The notes under the pieces are model-generated. The model worked only from the letters and a program-made list of their open reading frames with translations, was not told where the DNA came from and did not search any database. Source: Ktedonosporobacter rubrisoli (lineage in GTDB: Bacteria; Chloroflexota; Ktedonobacteria; Ktedonobacterales; Ktedonobacteraceae). Taken from it: a DNA stretch of 64,000 bases. The position numbers and the translations under genes were made by a program. The stretch is taken from assembly GCF_004208415.1 (NCBI RefSeq), contig NZ_CP035758.1, forward strand, positions 9,796,001 through 9,860,000. The letters are read 5' to 3'. Positions 46,346 to 55,059 of the stretch are shown here, in pieces (the stretch's first letter is position 1; the number at the start of each line of letters is the position of its first letter).

Positions 46346-47227
46346 TTATAGACATTTACGCAAGACAAAGCCCATTTGCTCAATACGAATAAAGCTAAAC
46401 CATTCGTAAAGCCGATGGGCGTGAGTATTTTCCTCCTGAGTGTTGAGCATGATGCGCGATACGCGCTCGCCCGCAAAGAAGCGAATGGCCTCGGCCATCA
46501 GGCGGGCGCCGATGCCTTTTCCACTGGCCGAAGGATGGACGGCAATGCGAATCAGATAGCCATAATCACCATCCAGGCTGTTAAATTGATAGCCGACAAC
46601 TTCCCCATTGAGTTCCGCTACAACAAAATAGGGATGGGTAGTTGCGATATCGTGAAAAGCTATGTTGTTGTTGCGCCACAGATGCTCAAAGCAGGCCTCT
46701 TCTATAGAGAGGAGGGCAGGCATATCGCCTCCCAGGCCGTCGTCTGGCAGATTAACGGGGCGGATAGTTACCTCTTGATTGCCCGTGGTAGGGACGCGAT
46801 AGTCAAATTTATCATAGGCGTAGAGCTGGCGATGCTGCGTAAAGCCTTGCGTTAATAGCGTTGTGCGAAGCCAATCGCGACCCGAATCGTTGCCTGAGTA
46901 ATAGAGATTGCGCACGCCAGCGTCATAAAGATAAGGATAGAGCTCAATCAATAATTTTAGAAGCATGCTTTTGTAGGCTCTGCTGTTTGCCCAGCTAACG
47001 CCAAATCCGCCAATCCAGGCGGATGGCGGATTGACAATCTGAGAAAGCAAGAATCCATGGAGGGAAGAGCCGCGAAATACCCCCACTGCTGGATAATGCT
47101 TGAGTAAGGTTGGGAGCTCTTCAGGCGTAAAGCGCTGATAAATATATTCCGAGGTGTCTAGTAAGCGCCTGAGCTCAGGCGCATCATCACTCGTTAATAG
47201 CCTTACCTGTTCCGTAAAGGTAGCCAT
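46346..47227 (-). CDS. GNAT-family N-acetyltransferase
   Basis: The 293-aa protein has a C-terminal GNAT domain (about 150-290) with the acetyl-CoA-binding loop IAVHPSASGKGIGARLMAEA, a Q/R-x-x-G-x-G/A variant, and the closing LYEWFSFIRIEQMGFVLRK. The N-terminal half (LLDTSEYIYQRFTPEELPTL) looks like a degenerate second GNAT-like fold, as in several actinobacterial and chloroflexal acetyltransferases. The substrate is unknown. It lies 16 bp downstream of the deacetylase gene in the same direction with GAGG before its ATG, so the two are almost certainly co-transcribed. The pairing resembles the acuA/acuC arrangement in Bacillus. Confidence 0.85.
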   Translation of the reverse strand: MATFTEQVRLLTSDDAPELRRLLDTSEYIYQRFTPEELPTLLKHYPAVGVFRGSSLHGFLLSQIVNPPSAWIGGFGVSWANSRAYKSMLLKLLIELYPYLYDAGVRNLYYSGNDSGRDWLRTTLLTQGFTQHRQLYAYDKFDYRVPTTGNQEVTIRPVNLPDDGLGGDMPALLSIEEACFEHLWRNNNIAFHDIATTHPYFVVAELNGEVVGYQFNSLDGDYGYLIRIAVHPSASGKGIGARLMAEAIRFFAGERVSRIMLNTQEENTHAHRLYEWFSFIRIEQMGFVLRKCL

Positions 47228-47243
47228 ATATTCCTCAGGTGAG

Positions 47244-48401
47244 TTACTCTTGATTGGGCTCTTCTGGGCCTTTTACTTCGCGTCTAATCCGTTCAATGTC
47301 TGGTTTGGGCGCGTGACGTGGGCGATAGCCTGTCAGGTTATGAATGCGTCTCAGTTCGGCAATTAACACATCAATATTGATATAATATTGAACATCGGGA
47401 GCCTGGCCCAAATTATCTAGAGCTGCGTCATCGCCAAGTAGCTGATTGACGCTCGTGGCTACGCAAGCGGCCATGGCCTCAAGGCTATAACCACCCTCCT
47501 GTACCATAATCATGCGGCCATCACATAGCTGATTGGCTAGCTCAACAAGGATTGTATTGAGCTTGGCAAAGGCTGCAGTAGAAAGATACATATCACCTAA
47601 TGGGTCATCCCAATGCGCATCATAGCCGGCTGAAACAAGGATAAGCTGGGGATTAAAGCGATCTGCTGCAGGTACCAGGACCCGGCGGAAGACAGACTCA
47701 TAGACTATAAAGGGCGTCTTGGCGGGAAGCGGTACATTGATCGTTGTGCCCAGTCCGGGGCCCTCTCCAAGCTCTGTCGATAATCCCGTGCCAGGGTAAA
47801 AAGGAGCCTGGTGGACTGAAAAGTAGAGCACGCGCGGATCATCGTAGAATACTTCTTGTGTACCATTTCCGTGATGGACATCGTAATCGATAATCATCAC
47901 ACGCTCTAAGCCATAGTGGTCAATGGCATAGCGAGCAGCGACGGCGACGTTATTGAAGAGACAGAAGCCCATTGCGGATTCAGGAACAGCATGATGACCG
48001 GGAGGCCGTACCAGACAATACGCGTTGTTGATCTCGCCTTTCATTATCGCGTCGATAGCTACCAGGGGCGCGCCAGCAGCCTTGAGGGCAGCTTCATATG
48101 ATTTTGCGGAGACATAGGTATCGGTGGCAAAAAAGTGCGTTTTGGGGCCACCTGCGGCCGAAGCCGAGGCCGCGTTCTTGCTAGCAGCCTCTACCTCCTG
48201 GATGTATTCACGCTCATGAATGGTGGCCAATTCGTCAACAGTAGCCGCGCGTGGCGCCAACTGTACCAGCCCGTCGCGTTCCAGCCAGTTCAGGGCCTTG
48301 ATGACTTCTATTGCCATCTCTACACGCTGAGGCTTTTCAGGATGTTTGGATGGCGTGATATGTTCTAAAAAGATTGGGTCGTAGATGAGAGCCGTTGTCA
48401 T
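47244..48401 (-). CDS. Histone deacetylase-like (AcuC/HDAC class II-like) zinc deacetylase
   Basis: The 385-aa protein has all hallmarks of arginase-fold deacetylases: RPPGHHAVPESAMGFCLFNN with the catalytic His pair, metal ligands in IIDYDVHHGNGTQEVFY and SAGYDAHWDDPLG, and the closing QEGGYSLEAM. It removes acetyl groups from protein lysines (AcuC-like) or from polyamines and other small molecules. The neighbouring acetyltransferase favours protein or metabolite acetylation control. AAAGG lies 6 nt before its ATG. It is 84 bp downstream of sucD on the same strand, with a strong hairpin in the gap. Confidence 0.93.
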   Translation of the reverse strand: MTTALIYDPIFLEHITPSKHPEKPQRVEMAIEVIKALNWLERDGLVQLAPRAATVDELATIHEREYIQEVEAASKNAASASAAGGPKTHFFATDTYVSAKSYEAALKAAGAPLVAIDAIMKGEINNAYCLVRPPGHHAVPESAMGFCLFNNVAVAARYAIDHYGLERVMIIDYDVHHGNGTQEVFYDDPRVLYFSVHQAPFYPGTGLSTELGEGPGLGTTINVPLPAKTPFIVYESVFRRVLVPAADRFNPQLILVSAGYDAHWDDPLGDMYLSTAAFAKLNTILVELANQLCDGRMIMVQEGGYSLEAMAACVATSVNQLLGDDAALDNLGQAPDVQYYINIDVLIAELRRIHNLTGYRPRHAPKPDIERIRREVKGPEEPNQE

Positions 48402-48416
48402 ACCAAATCCTTTATT

Positions 48417-48455
48417 GTTTGTAGTGGGGCGACGAGAGTGCGCCCAACCACAAAC
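48417..48455 (-). terminator. Hairpin between sucD and the deacetylase gene
   Basis: GTTTGTAGTGGGGCG (48417-48431) and CGCCCAACCACAAAC (48441-48455) pair at 13 of 15 positions. No U-tract follows on the minus strand, so it may reduce rather than stop read-through into the deacetylase gene, or stabilise processed mRNA ends. Confidence 0.5.
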
Positions 48456-48485
48456 AAAAATTTCTAGGTTAGAGGTGAGAACCTC

Positions 48486-49349
48486 CTAGAGCACTTTCTT
48501 GACCAGATCTGGAATCTCAAAGATGGTATCGGCCACAGGAACGCCAGCAGCCTGTAGAGCTGCGACCTTGCCCTGTGCTGTACCGGTATTGCCGGAAATG
48601 ATGGCACCAGCATGGCCCATGCGCTTTCCTGGAGGTGCTGTACGGCCCGAGACAAAGGAGACGACAGGCTTGCTCATCGTCTTGATATATTCGGCTGCAT
48701 CCTCTTCGTCGCTGCCGCCGATCTCACCGCACATAACGACAACCTTTGTGCCGGGATCTTCTTCGAAGAGTTTCAGATAGTCGATGAAAGTTGAACCGAT
48801 AATCGGATCTCCGCCGATACCGATACAGGTAGACTGACCAAGCCCAGCCTCGGTGAGCAGTGAGACGACTTCGTAGGTCAGGGTGCCTGAGCGTGAAATG
48901 AAGCCGACTGAGCCGGGTGTGAAGATCTGATAAGGAATGATGCCGATCTTCCCCTGGCCTGGTGTGCATAGTCCCGGGCAGTTGGGGCCGATGAGGCGTG
49001 CACCATGCTCACGTACTACCAGCATAGCCCGCGTCATATCGACGACAGGAATGCCTTCGGTGATGCAGACAATCAACTTGATGCCCGCGCTGGCCGCTTC
49101 CATAATCGCATCTGCGGCGCCAGGAGGGGGCACAAATATACAGGATGCGTTGGCATCTGTAGCTGCCTTGGCCTCAGCCATGGTATCGAAGACAGGAACA
49201 CCCTCTACAGTCTGACCGCCTTTACCAGGAGTCATGCCTCCGACAATATTCGTTCCTGCGGCAGCCATGCGAGGCGTATGGTATCGTCCTTCGCGGCCCG
49301 TGATGGCCTGAACGATCACGCGTGTCGTGTTATCTATTAGAATACTCAT
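48486..49349 (-). CDS. sucD: Succinate-CoA ligase subunit alpha
   Basis: The 287-aa alpha subunit forms the phospho-histidine and CoA site of the TCA-cycle enzyme that converts succinyl-CoA to succinate with ATP or GTP formation. It shows VQAITGREGRYHTPRMAAAG (CoA binding), LIGPNCPGL, GFISRSGTLTYEVV, GIGGDPIIGSTFIDYL and the active-site His in PGKRMGHAGAII. Length is normal. The gene starts 12 bp after sucC, and AGGGGAT provides the ribosome-binding site. The downstream deacetylase gene could be part of the same transcript. Confidence 0.96.
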   Translation of the reverse strand: MSILIDNTTRVIVQAITGREGRYHTPRMAAAGTNIVGGMTPGKGGQTVEGVPVFDTMAEAKAATDANASCIFVPPPGAADAIMEAASAGIKLIVCITEGIPVVDMTRAMLVVREHGARLIGPNCPGLCTPGQGKIGIIPYQIFTPGSVGFISRSGTLTYEVVSLLTEAGLGQSTCIGIGGDPIIGSTFIDYLKLFEEDPGTKVVVMCGEIGGSDEEDAAEYIKTMSKPVVSFVSGRTAPPGKRMGHAGAIISGNTGTAQGKVAALQAAGVPVADTIFEIPDLVKKVL

Positions 49350-49361
49350 CCTTGTGATCCC

Positions 49362-50500
49362 CTATCCATTTGCACCGATGGCGGCGACGATCTTTTGCGC
49401 AGCATCGCGCATATCTGCGCCCCAATCCAGACCGGCATCTTTAAGTATAGCTTTGCCTTCTTCAGCTCCGGTCCCGGAGAGACGCACGACAATAGGCATG
49501 CCCTTGGGCAACTCTGACTGGGCCATAATGACGCCACGCGCAACCTCTTCGCCGCGCGTGATGCCGCCAAAGATATTGACGAGAATACCTTTGACCTGTG
49601 GGTCACGGGCTACAAAGGTGAGCGACTTATACATGACTTCAGCCTTAGCGCCCCCCCAATGTCCAGGAAGTTGGCAGGCTTGCCGCCGACGCGTGCCACC
49701 ATATCGAGGGTGGTCATGACCAGCCCAGCTCCATTGCCAATGATGCCCACGTCTCCATCGAGCTTGACGTAAGTCAGACCTTCCTGCTTGGCTTCATATT
49801 CGAGCGGGTTCGATTCTTCCGGCTCGGCCCACGCTGCGTATTCTTTCTGGCGGAAAAGCCCATTATCGTCAATGATAATCTTGGCGTCGGTAGCCTGTAC
49901 CTGTCCATCGGCAGTCAAGGCTAGCGGATTGATCTCGGCCAGGTTTGCATCGCTCTCAATGAAAGCTGTGGCCAGGGCGGCAAGAATAGAGCCTGCTTTG
50001 CCAATGATGGCATGGGGGAAGCCTGCCCGTGCGACGATATCGCGCGCCTCAAATGGGCGCAGTCCCCAACGCATATCGATTGGCTGCTTGATGATCTTCT
50101 CTGGGGTGGTAGCTGCGACTTCTTCGATGTCGATACCGCCTGCTGAAGAGACCATCACGACAGGGGCCTGGGACTTACGGTCGAGGATAATACCGAGGTA
50201 GTACTCCTCTTTAATGTCCACTTTGCTAGTGACCAGGACTTTTTCTACGGTAAGCCCTTTGATATTCATTCCCAGTACGCGCGAAGCTGCTTCACGCGCT
50301 TGCTCTGGGGTATCGCCGAATTGGATACCACCTGCTTTGCCACGACCGCCCACATAGACCTGGGCTTTGATAACAACCGGCCCGCCAAGTTCGCGGGCAA
50401 TGGCTTCGGCTTCCTCTGGCGTCTGGGCTACGCGCCCTGGTTGGACAGGGATGCCATAGCGCGCCAGAATCTGTTTTGCCTGGTATTCGTGAATCTTCAC
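49362..50500 (-). CDS. sucC: Succinate-CoA ligase subunit beta, frameshifted
   Basis: The beta subunit is complete but split by one missing base. From the GTG at 50500 (AAGGAG 9 nt upstream) the frame reads KIHEYQAKQILARYGIPVQP, the ATP-grasp domain and FLDIGG, then runs out of frame. The second part restarts in another frame at KAEVMYKSLTFVARDPQVKG and continues through VNIFGGITRGEEVARGVI to the normal end. The break is in a run of seven G (C on the plus strand, 49651-49657). With eight G the protein reads FLDIGGGAKAEV, as expected for the family, and totals 379 aa, the usual length. A sequencing error in the homopolymer is the simplest cause; a true mutation or slippage cannot be excluded. 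Confidence 0.85.
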
Positions 50501-50577
50501 CGAAATAGCTCCTTGTGCTACGTTGCTACATATGATATGCCCTCGCGGGCAAGGAGGTTTGTTACGCAACTAAAGTT

Positions 50578-50606
50578 ATGCTAGCACTATCAAGGGAGGG
50601 TGTCAA
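50578..50606 (-). promoter_or_regulatory. Promoter of sucCD
   Basis: On the minus strand TTGACA (complement of 50601-50606) and TAGCAT (complement of 50578-50583) are 17 nt apart, about 80 bp before the sucC start. Confidence 0.6.
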
Positions 50607-50712
50607 GAAAACAGCTTATGCTCTGCTCTTTTCATGGCCTGAATAAAGCTTCCGGGCTGGCCAGCGCTTGCCTTTCTGGAAACTCTGCCGGTCAGGCCAG
50701 TTTTTGTTCTGC

Positions 50713-50764
50713 TTGACACTATGGGATTCGTTACTTATACTAGTAGTAGTAAACGCTACTACTA
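50713..50764 (+). promoter_or_regulatory. Promoter and palindromic operator of the TrmB-type regulator
   Basis: TTGACA (50713-50718), 17-nt spacer and TATACT (50736-50741) are close to consensus. A perfect 9-bp inverted repeat, TAGTAGTAG (50741-50749) and CTACTACTA (50756-50764), begins on the last base of the -10 and covers the likely transcription start. A repressor bound there would block transcription, so self-regulation by the downstream TrmB protein is likely. Confidence 0.7.
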
Positions 50765-50782
50765 ATGAAAGGATTGCGTCTT

Positions 50783-51637
50783 GTGACCCTGGCTATCATC
50801 GAGGAGATGAAGCATCTCGGCTTCACCGGTGCGGAAGCACAGATCTATGTTTTCCTCCTGCAGCATCCCTTGTCGACAGGCTATGAGATCAGTAAAGGGA
50901 CGGGCTTGCCTCGTGCCAATACCTATCAGGCGTTGGAGACATTGGCGGCCAAGGAGCGTGTGACTGCAGTAAGTGAAGAGCCCATTCGTTATGCGCCTGT
51001 GCCTCCAGAGCGCTTGCTTAAGCGCATCCAGGAAGAGACTGCCCAGCGCTGTCAGGATTTACAGCTCAGCCTATCCAGGTTAGAGCAGCCGGATAGCGTG
51101 GGGCATTTCTGGGAGTTGAGCAATCGTGGACGGATCGAGGCGCGCCTGCGCGAGTTAATCAATGCGGCTCAGCGGCGTATTGCGGCAAGTCTGTGGGCTG
51201 AGGATCTTGAGCTTCTGGTCGATGTTCTGCAGGCGGCGCGCGATCGCGGATGCATGGTGATTCTCAATTTATTTGGGGATGCGCGTGCGGATTTTGCGAC
51301 TGTCTATCAACATGAGGGTCCTGAGAAGGTTGTTGGAGGACATGTGGTGGCTCTGGCCATCGATTTTGAGGAGGCCCTGGTGGCATCGTTGGATGAGCCT
51401 GCATCGGGCGTGACGACGCAGAATCGTACTCTGGTACGTGTAGTAGAAAAGTTCATTCGCGATGAAGCTTATTTGGCTGCTATTTATGAACGCTTCTCGC
51501 CTGAGCTAGAGCGCGCGTTTGGGCCACACCTTGTGGAGCTACGTCGGCGCCTCTTGCCTGCTGCTGATGCTGAGCACCTGGTTGCTGTTACGGCTATGGA
51601 CTCTCAGCCGATCAGCTTGCCTTCGGGCTTAAAATAA
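50783..51637 (+). CDS. TrmB-family transcriptional regulator
   Basis: The 284-aa protein has an N-terminal winged-helix domain (MKHLGFTGAEAQIYVFLLQH, then ISKGTGLPRANTYQALETLA) of the TrmB type, and a C-terminal TrmB-like sensor domain (LINAAQRRIAASLWAEDLEL) that resembles a phospholipase-D-like fold. TrmB proteins sense sugars or related metabolites. The GTG at 50783 is chosen because AAAGGA lies 9 nt upstream; the ATG at 50765 abuts the operator palindrome and has no ribosome-binding site. It precedes purA by 43 bp, so it may co-regulate adenine nucleotide synthesis, which would be an unusual target. Confidence 0.85.
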   Translation: MTLAIIEEMKHLGFTGAEAQIYVFLLQHPLSTGYEISKGTGLPRANTYQALETLAAKERVTAVSEEPIRYAPVPPERLLKRIQEETAQRCQDLQLSLSRLEQPDSVGHFWELSNRGRIEARLRELINAAQRRIAASLWAEDLELLVDVLQAARDRGCMVILNLFGDARADFATVYQHEGPEKVVGGHVVALAIDFEEALVASLDEPASGVTTQNRTLVRVVEKFIRDEAYLAAIYERFSPELERAFGPHLVELRRRLLPAADAEHLVAVTAMDSQPISLPSGLK

Positions 51638-51680
51638 GTTGTATTTGCAAATTTGATATAAAGCGAAAGGTGTTACTATT

Positions 51681-52955
51681 ATGCCTGAGTCTGTCACTGT
51701 TGTTGTTGGCACGCAGTGGGGTGATGAGGGAAAGGGCAAGCTTGTGGATCTGCTCAGTAGCGATGCGGATCTCTGTATGCGCTTTCAAGGAGGAGGTAAT
51801 GCCGGTCATACGGTTGTGAACGATGCAGGAGATTTCAAGCTGCATCAAGTTCCCTGTGGCATTTTTAATCCGGCCTGTACATGTATGATGGGTACGGGAA
51901 CTGTTGTCGATCCACAAGATCTAGCAGCAGAGATGGAGCAGTTAGCTCAGCAGGGCGTGGCTGTTGATAAAATGTATGTCTCGGATCGTGCACATGTCGT
52001 AATGCCATATCATAAGTTACTCGATCAGGTGGAGGATCAGGCGCGTGGCGCTTTTCGCGTTGATACTACGGGGCGCGGTATAGGTCCTGCCTATACTGAT
52101 AAGGTGGGTCGGATCGGCATTCGGTTCCATGATCTCTTGTACGAGGATGTCTTGCGCGAGAAGCTGGCGGTTGTGTTGCAGCGTCATAATGCTGTGCTAA
52201 CCACGGTCTATGGTAAGCAGCCTTTTGACGAACAACAGTTGCTTGCCGATTATCTCGCCTGGGGTGAGCGCTTTAGATCGCGCATTATTGATACTATTCC
52301 CCTGGTGCGGGCTGCTCTGCAGGAGGGTAAAAATATCATTCTCGAAGGCCAGTTGAGTGCCATGAAGGATATCGATTGGGGTTCTTATCCTTTCGTAACC
52401 AGCTCATCCCCTACAGCTGCAGGAGCCGCCGCAGGCTCAGGTATTCCGCCGAGGCGTATAGATCGAATTATTGGCGTGGCGAAGGCTTATAGTTCGCAGG
52501 TAGGAACCGGTCCCATGCCGACCGAGCTGCAAGGCGCCGCGGGCGATCACTTACGCCAGCTTGGCGGCGAATATGGAGCAACCACTGGACGGCCCCGACG
52601 TGTTGGCTGGTTTGATGCTGTGGTAACCCGTTTCGTTGTAGATCTCAATGGCTGTACTGCCCTCTCAATTACCAAGTTGGATGTGTTGGATACGCTCCCC
52701 GAGATCCCAGTCTGTACGGCTTATAAATATAAAGGGGAAGTGCTGCCAGACTTGCCAGATCCGATGCTTCATGAGCAGTGTGAGCCTGTATATGAGATAT
52801 TGCCAGGTTGGCAGCAATCCACGCGAGAGGCGCGTTCTCTGCAGGATCTTCCAGCTAAGGCACGCGCCTATCTTGAGCGCCTGGCCGAACTTACCGGTAC
52901 CGCGATTCACAGTGTAGGCATAGGTCCGCATCGCGACCAGACGATCGTGCTTTAG
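51681..52955 (+). CDS. purA: Adenylosuccinate synthetase
   Basis: The 424-aa enzyme makes adenylosuccinate from IMP, aspartate and GTP, the first committed step to AMP. It shows the P-loop-like GTQWGDEGKGKLVDLLS at residues 8-24, FQGGGNAGHTVV with the catalytic His, TGRGIGPAYTDK, ILEGQLSAMKDIDWGSYPFV, PTELQG and GATTGRPRRVGWFDA, and the KLDVLD guanine-binding motif. One difference is EGQLSAMKDIDWG: most enzymes have EGAQG(A/T)xLDIDxG at this place. Length is normal. AAAGGTG precedes the ATG. It is probably co-transcribed with the TrmB gene. A hairpin follows at 52972. Confidence 0.95.
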   Translation: MPESVTVVVGTQWGDEGKGKLVDLLSSDADLCMRFQGGGNAGHTVVNDAGDFKLHQVPCGIFNPACTCMMGTGTVVDPQDLAAEMEQLAQQGVAVDKMYVSDRAHVVMPYHKLLDQVEDQARGAFRVDTTGRGIGPAYTDKVGRIGIRFHDLLYEDVLREKLAVVLQRHNAVLTTVYGKQPFDEQQLLADYLAWGERFRSRIIDTIPLVRAALQEGKNIILEGQLSAMKDIDWGSYPFVTSSSPTAAGAAAGSGIPPRRIDRIIGVAKAYSSQVGTGPMPTELQGAAGDHLRQLGGEYGATTGRPRRVGWFDAVVTRFVVDLNGCTALSITKLDVLDTLPEIPVCTAYKYKGEVLPDLPDPMLHEQCEPVYEILPGWQQSTREARSLQDLPAKARAYLERLAELTGTAIHSVGIGPHRDQTIVL

Positions 52956-52971
52956 TTAGGGCTGGATGTGT

Positions 52972-53009
52972 AGTAAGAGCTACCGTAAGCAAGATCGATA
53001 GCTCTTACT
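52972..53009 (+). terminator. Hairpin downstream of purA
   Basis: AGTAAGAGCTA (52972-52982) and TAGCTCTTACT (52999-53009) form a perfect 11-bp stem 17 bp after the purA stop. A U-tract is lacking, so it is only a probable terminator. Confidence 0.55.
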
Positions 53010-53165
53010 ATCCTTGCAGCGTAAGCAACAAAACTTCGTTGCCTCTATTACTAGCAGCGCTACTCTATTTGCCCCTTAACGAGATGCTCCAGGATAACGA
53101 CTCATACAATAGGGGTCTCCCAAACTTTTGATGAAATGTGACCAGTGTCATGCTCTAGCTATATG

Positions 53166-54698
53166 TTATCTAGCGCTTTGTGATAGGAAAGCAGCCAGTA
53201 ACTCGGTATCGAGTTCGGGATAGAGCGGATATTGCTGCAGCAAGGCCTTGACGCGTTGACGGGCCTGGTCAACGATCTGCTGATCCAGGTTATATTTAGT
53301 GAGGCTTTTCTTGCCACTATTCGTTTTCGCCGGGCTGACTTCCGCGAGCACAAGCTTGACGATGCTGGCGATCTCTTTCATTTCCTCAGTTCCCATCCCC
53401 AGGGTTGTGATGGCTGGCGTGCCGAGGCGCAAACCACTTGTATACCAGGGACCGTTTATGTCGAAGGGGAGCGAGTTGCGATTGAGCGTGATGGCGCATT
53501 CGCGTAGCGCCGATTCGGCCTGCCTGCCGGTCAAGCCAAAGGACTGTGCCACGTCGAGCAGGAAGAGATGGTTATCGGTTCCGCCTGTGGCGACCTGTAG
53601 ACCTTGGTCTACGCAAGCCTGGGCCAGCGCCTGGGCGTTCTCGACGATTCTATGGGTGTAGCGGGAAAATTCAGGTGTGGCGGCTTCGCGCAAGGCAACG
53701 GCTTTGGCCGCCATAATATGTGGAAGTGGGCCGCCAAGCGTAAATGGACAGCCTTTATCTACCCATTCTGCAAACTCTTGTTTGCACAGCACAAGTCCTC
53801 CGCGCGGACCTCGTAGTGTCTTATGAGTAGTTGTGGTGATGATATGCGCATAGGGTACTGGATCAAACTCGCCGGTGAAGACTTTGCCAGCGACCAGCCC
53901 GGCGAAATGTGCCATATCAACCATCAGGACCGCGCCTACTTCATCGGCCAACTCGCGCATTCTTGCAAAATTGAGCTTGCGTGGATAAGCGCTATAGCCG
54001 GCCAGCAGGATTAAGGGCCTGATCTCATGTAGCTGCTCACGCAATTTATCGAGATCGATAAGCCGCGTCTCTGCATCAACGCCATAGGAATGAACGTCGA
54101 ACAGATGGCTAGAAATATTGTGGCGATAGCCGTGAGTGAGATGGCCGCCCGAGTAGTAGTCGAGGGCGAGCAAACGCTGGTTGTGGGCCGCAAAGCGCAC
54201 TTTGGCCCAATCCTCGCGGCTGACCTTGGACGGGTCGCTCAAGTTCATCTCGGCTAAGAGTGGGCTTTGCACTTTTGCCGTCAGGATGGCAAAAAAGGCC
54301 ACAAGATTCGCATCTGCACCCGAGTGGGGCTGGACGTAGGCATGCTCAGCCCCAAAAAGTTTGCAGGCAAGTTCGGCTGCCTCTGCTTCAATAGCATCAA
54401 CATTGTCACAGCCGGCGTAGAAACGATGGTATGGGTAGCCTTCAGCATATTTGTCAGTGAACAGATTGCCGCTGGCCAGTTGCGTAGCCAGTGAGCTATA
54501 ATTCTCGCTGGCAATAAGTTTGAGATTGCTGCGCTGATCTTCAAGCTCTTTGACAATGGCAGCGCTTACTGAGGGTGAAGTGCTGTTAATCACATCGAGC
54601 GAGGCATAAAAGGCGGCTGCAGCTGGCTGGGGAGCAGTCTCTTTGAGGCTTTGCAGATAGCGGCTCAACAGGGTAGGCGCAGTAGTTGTAGTATACAT
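53166..54698 (-). CDS. glyA: Serine hydroxymethyltransferase, long form
   Basis: The 510-aa PLP enzyme interconverts serine and glycine with tetrahydrofolate. Recognisable blocks are LKLIASENYSSLATQLASGN, TDKYAEGYPYHRFYAGC, VQPHSGADANLVAFFAIL, DMAHFAGLVAGKVF and the PLP-lysine segment TTTTHKTLRGPRGG. It is about 90 residues longer than E. coli GlyA, with extra N-terminal residues and an insert after VQSPLLAEMNLSDPSKVSRE, as in some actinobacterial and chloroflexal homologues. The ATG at 54698 has a perfect AAAGGAGG 7 nt upstream and is preferred to 54725. A ZTP riboswitch sits in its leader. Confidence 0.95.
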   Translation of the reverse strand: MYTTTTAPTLLSRYLQSLKETAPQPAAAAFYASLDVINSTSPSVSAAIVKELEDQRSNLKLIASENYSSLATQLASGNLFTDKYAEGYPYHRFYAGCDNVDAIEAEAAELACKLFGAEHAYVQPHSGADANLVAFFAILTAKVQSPLLAEMNLSDPSKVSREDWAKVRFAAHNQRLLALDYYSGGHLTHGYRHNISSHLFDVHSYGVDAETRLIDLDKLREQLHEIRPLILLAGYSAYPRKLNFARMRELADEVGAVLMVDMAHFAGLVAGKVFTGEFDPVPYAHIITTTTHKTLRGPRGGLVLCKQEFAEWVDKGCPFTLGGPLPHIMAAKAVALREAATPEFSRYTHRIVENAQALAQACVDQGLQVATGGTDNHLFLLDVAQSFGLTGRQAESALRECAITLNRNSLPFDINGPWYTSGLRLGTPAITTLGMGTEEMKEIASIVKLVLAEVSPAKTNSGKKSLTKYNLDQQIVDQARQRVKALLQQYPLYPELDTELLAAFLSQSAR

Positions 54699-54756
54699 CA
54701 ATGTTCCTCCTTTGCTGCACAGCATAAAGTTACCAGAATGTTGAGAGTATGTTGCA

Positions 54757-54835
54757 GCCCAGGCGAACGGCTTTTTCCCCCTCTACAGGCTCCCTTGTGG
54801 TTGCTCCACTACATTCGCCAGTTACCTGTAGAGCT
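54757..54835 (-). promoter_or_regulatory. ZTP (pfl motif) riboswitch in the glyA leader
   Basis: On the minus strand the leader has the complete ZTP aptamer. P1 is CTCTACAGG/CCTGTAGAG (54825-54833 with 54781-54789, perfect 9 bp). The internal AACTGGCGAA, P2 stem GTGG...CCAC and GGGAGC follow, and the second domain is GCCGTTCGCCTGGGC (54757-54771), the family hallmark. ZTP/ZMP signals a shortage of 10-formyl-THF, and glyA is a known target. Between the aptamer and the ATG, GCTGC next to the second domain can pair with GCAGC just before AAAGGAGG, so control is likely at translation. A TATACT -10 box lies upstream (54856-54861). Confidence 0.88.
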
Positions 54836-55059
54836 ATTCAATTGTTACAAGCACAAGTATAGCATGCCTTCATAGATCATTCTACCCGGGAGTACCGCCT
54901 CCTTCAGATAGGGATTCTTAACTGAGAGTCAAGACGAGAGAACGCATCTTCTTGCCTGTAAAGAGGCTGGAGCACAGGCAGGCAGACTTTCAGCTTTCCA
55001 GCCTCATCGGGGGCAAAGATTCTCCCTTCCGCACTTCCTTTGGCGTGTGATGATCTGCA

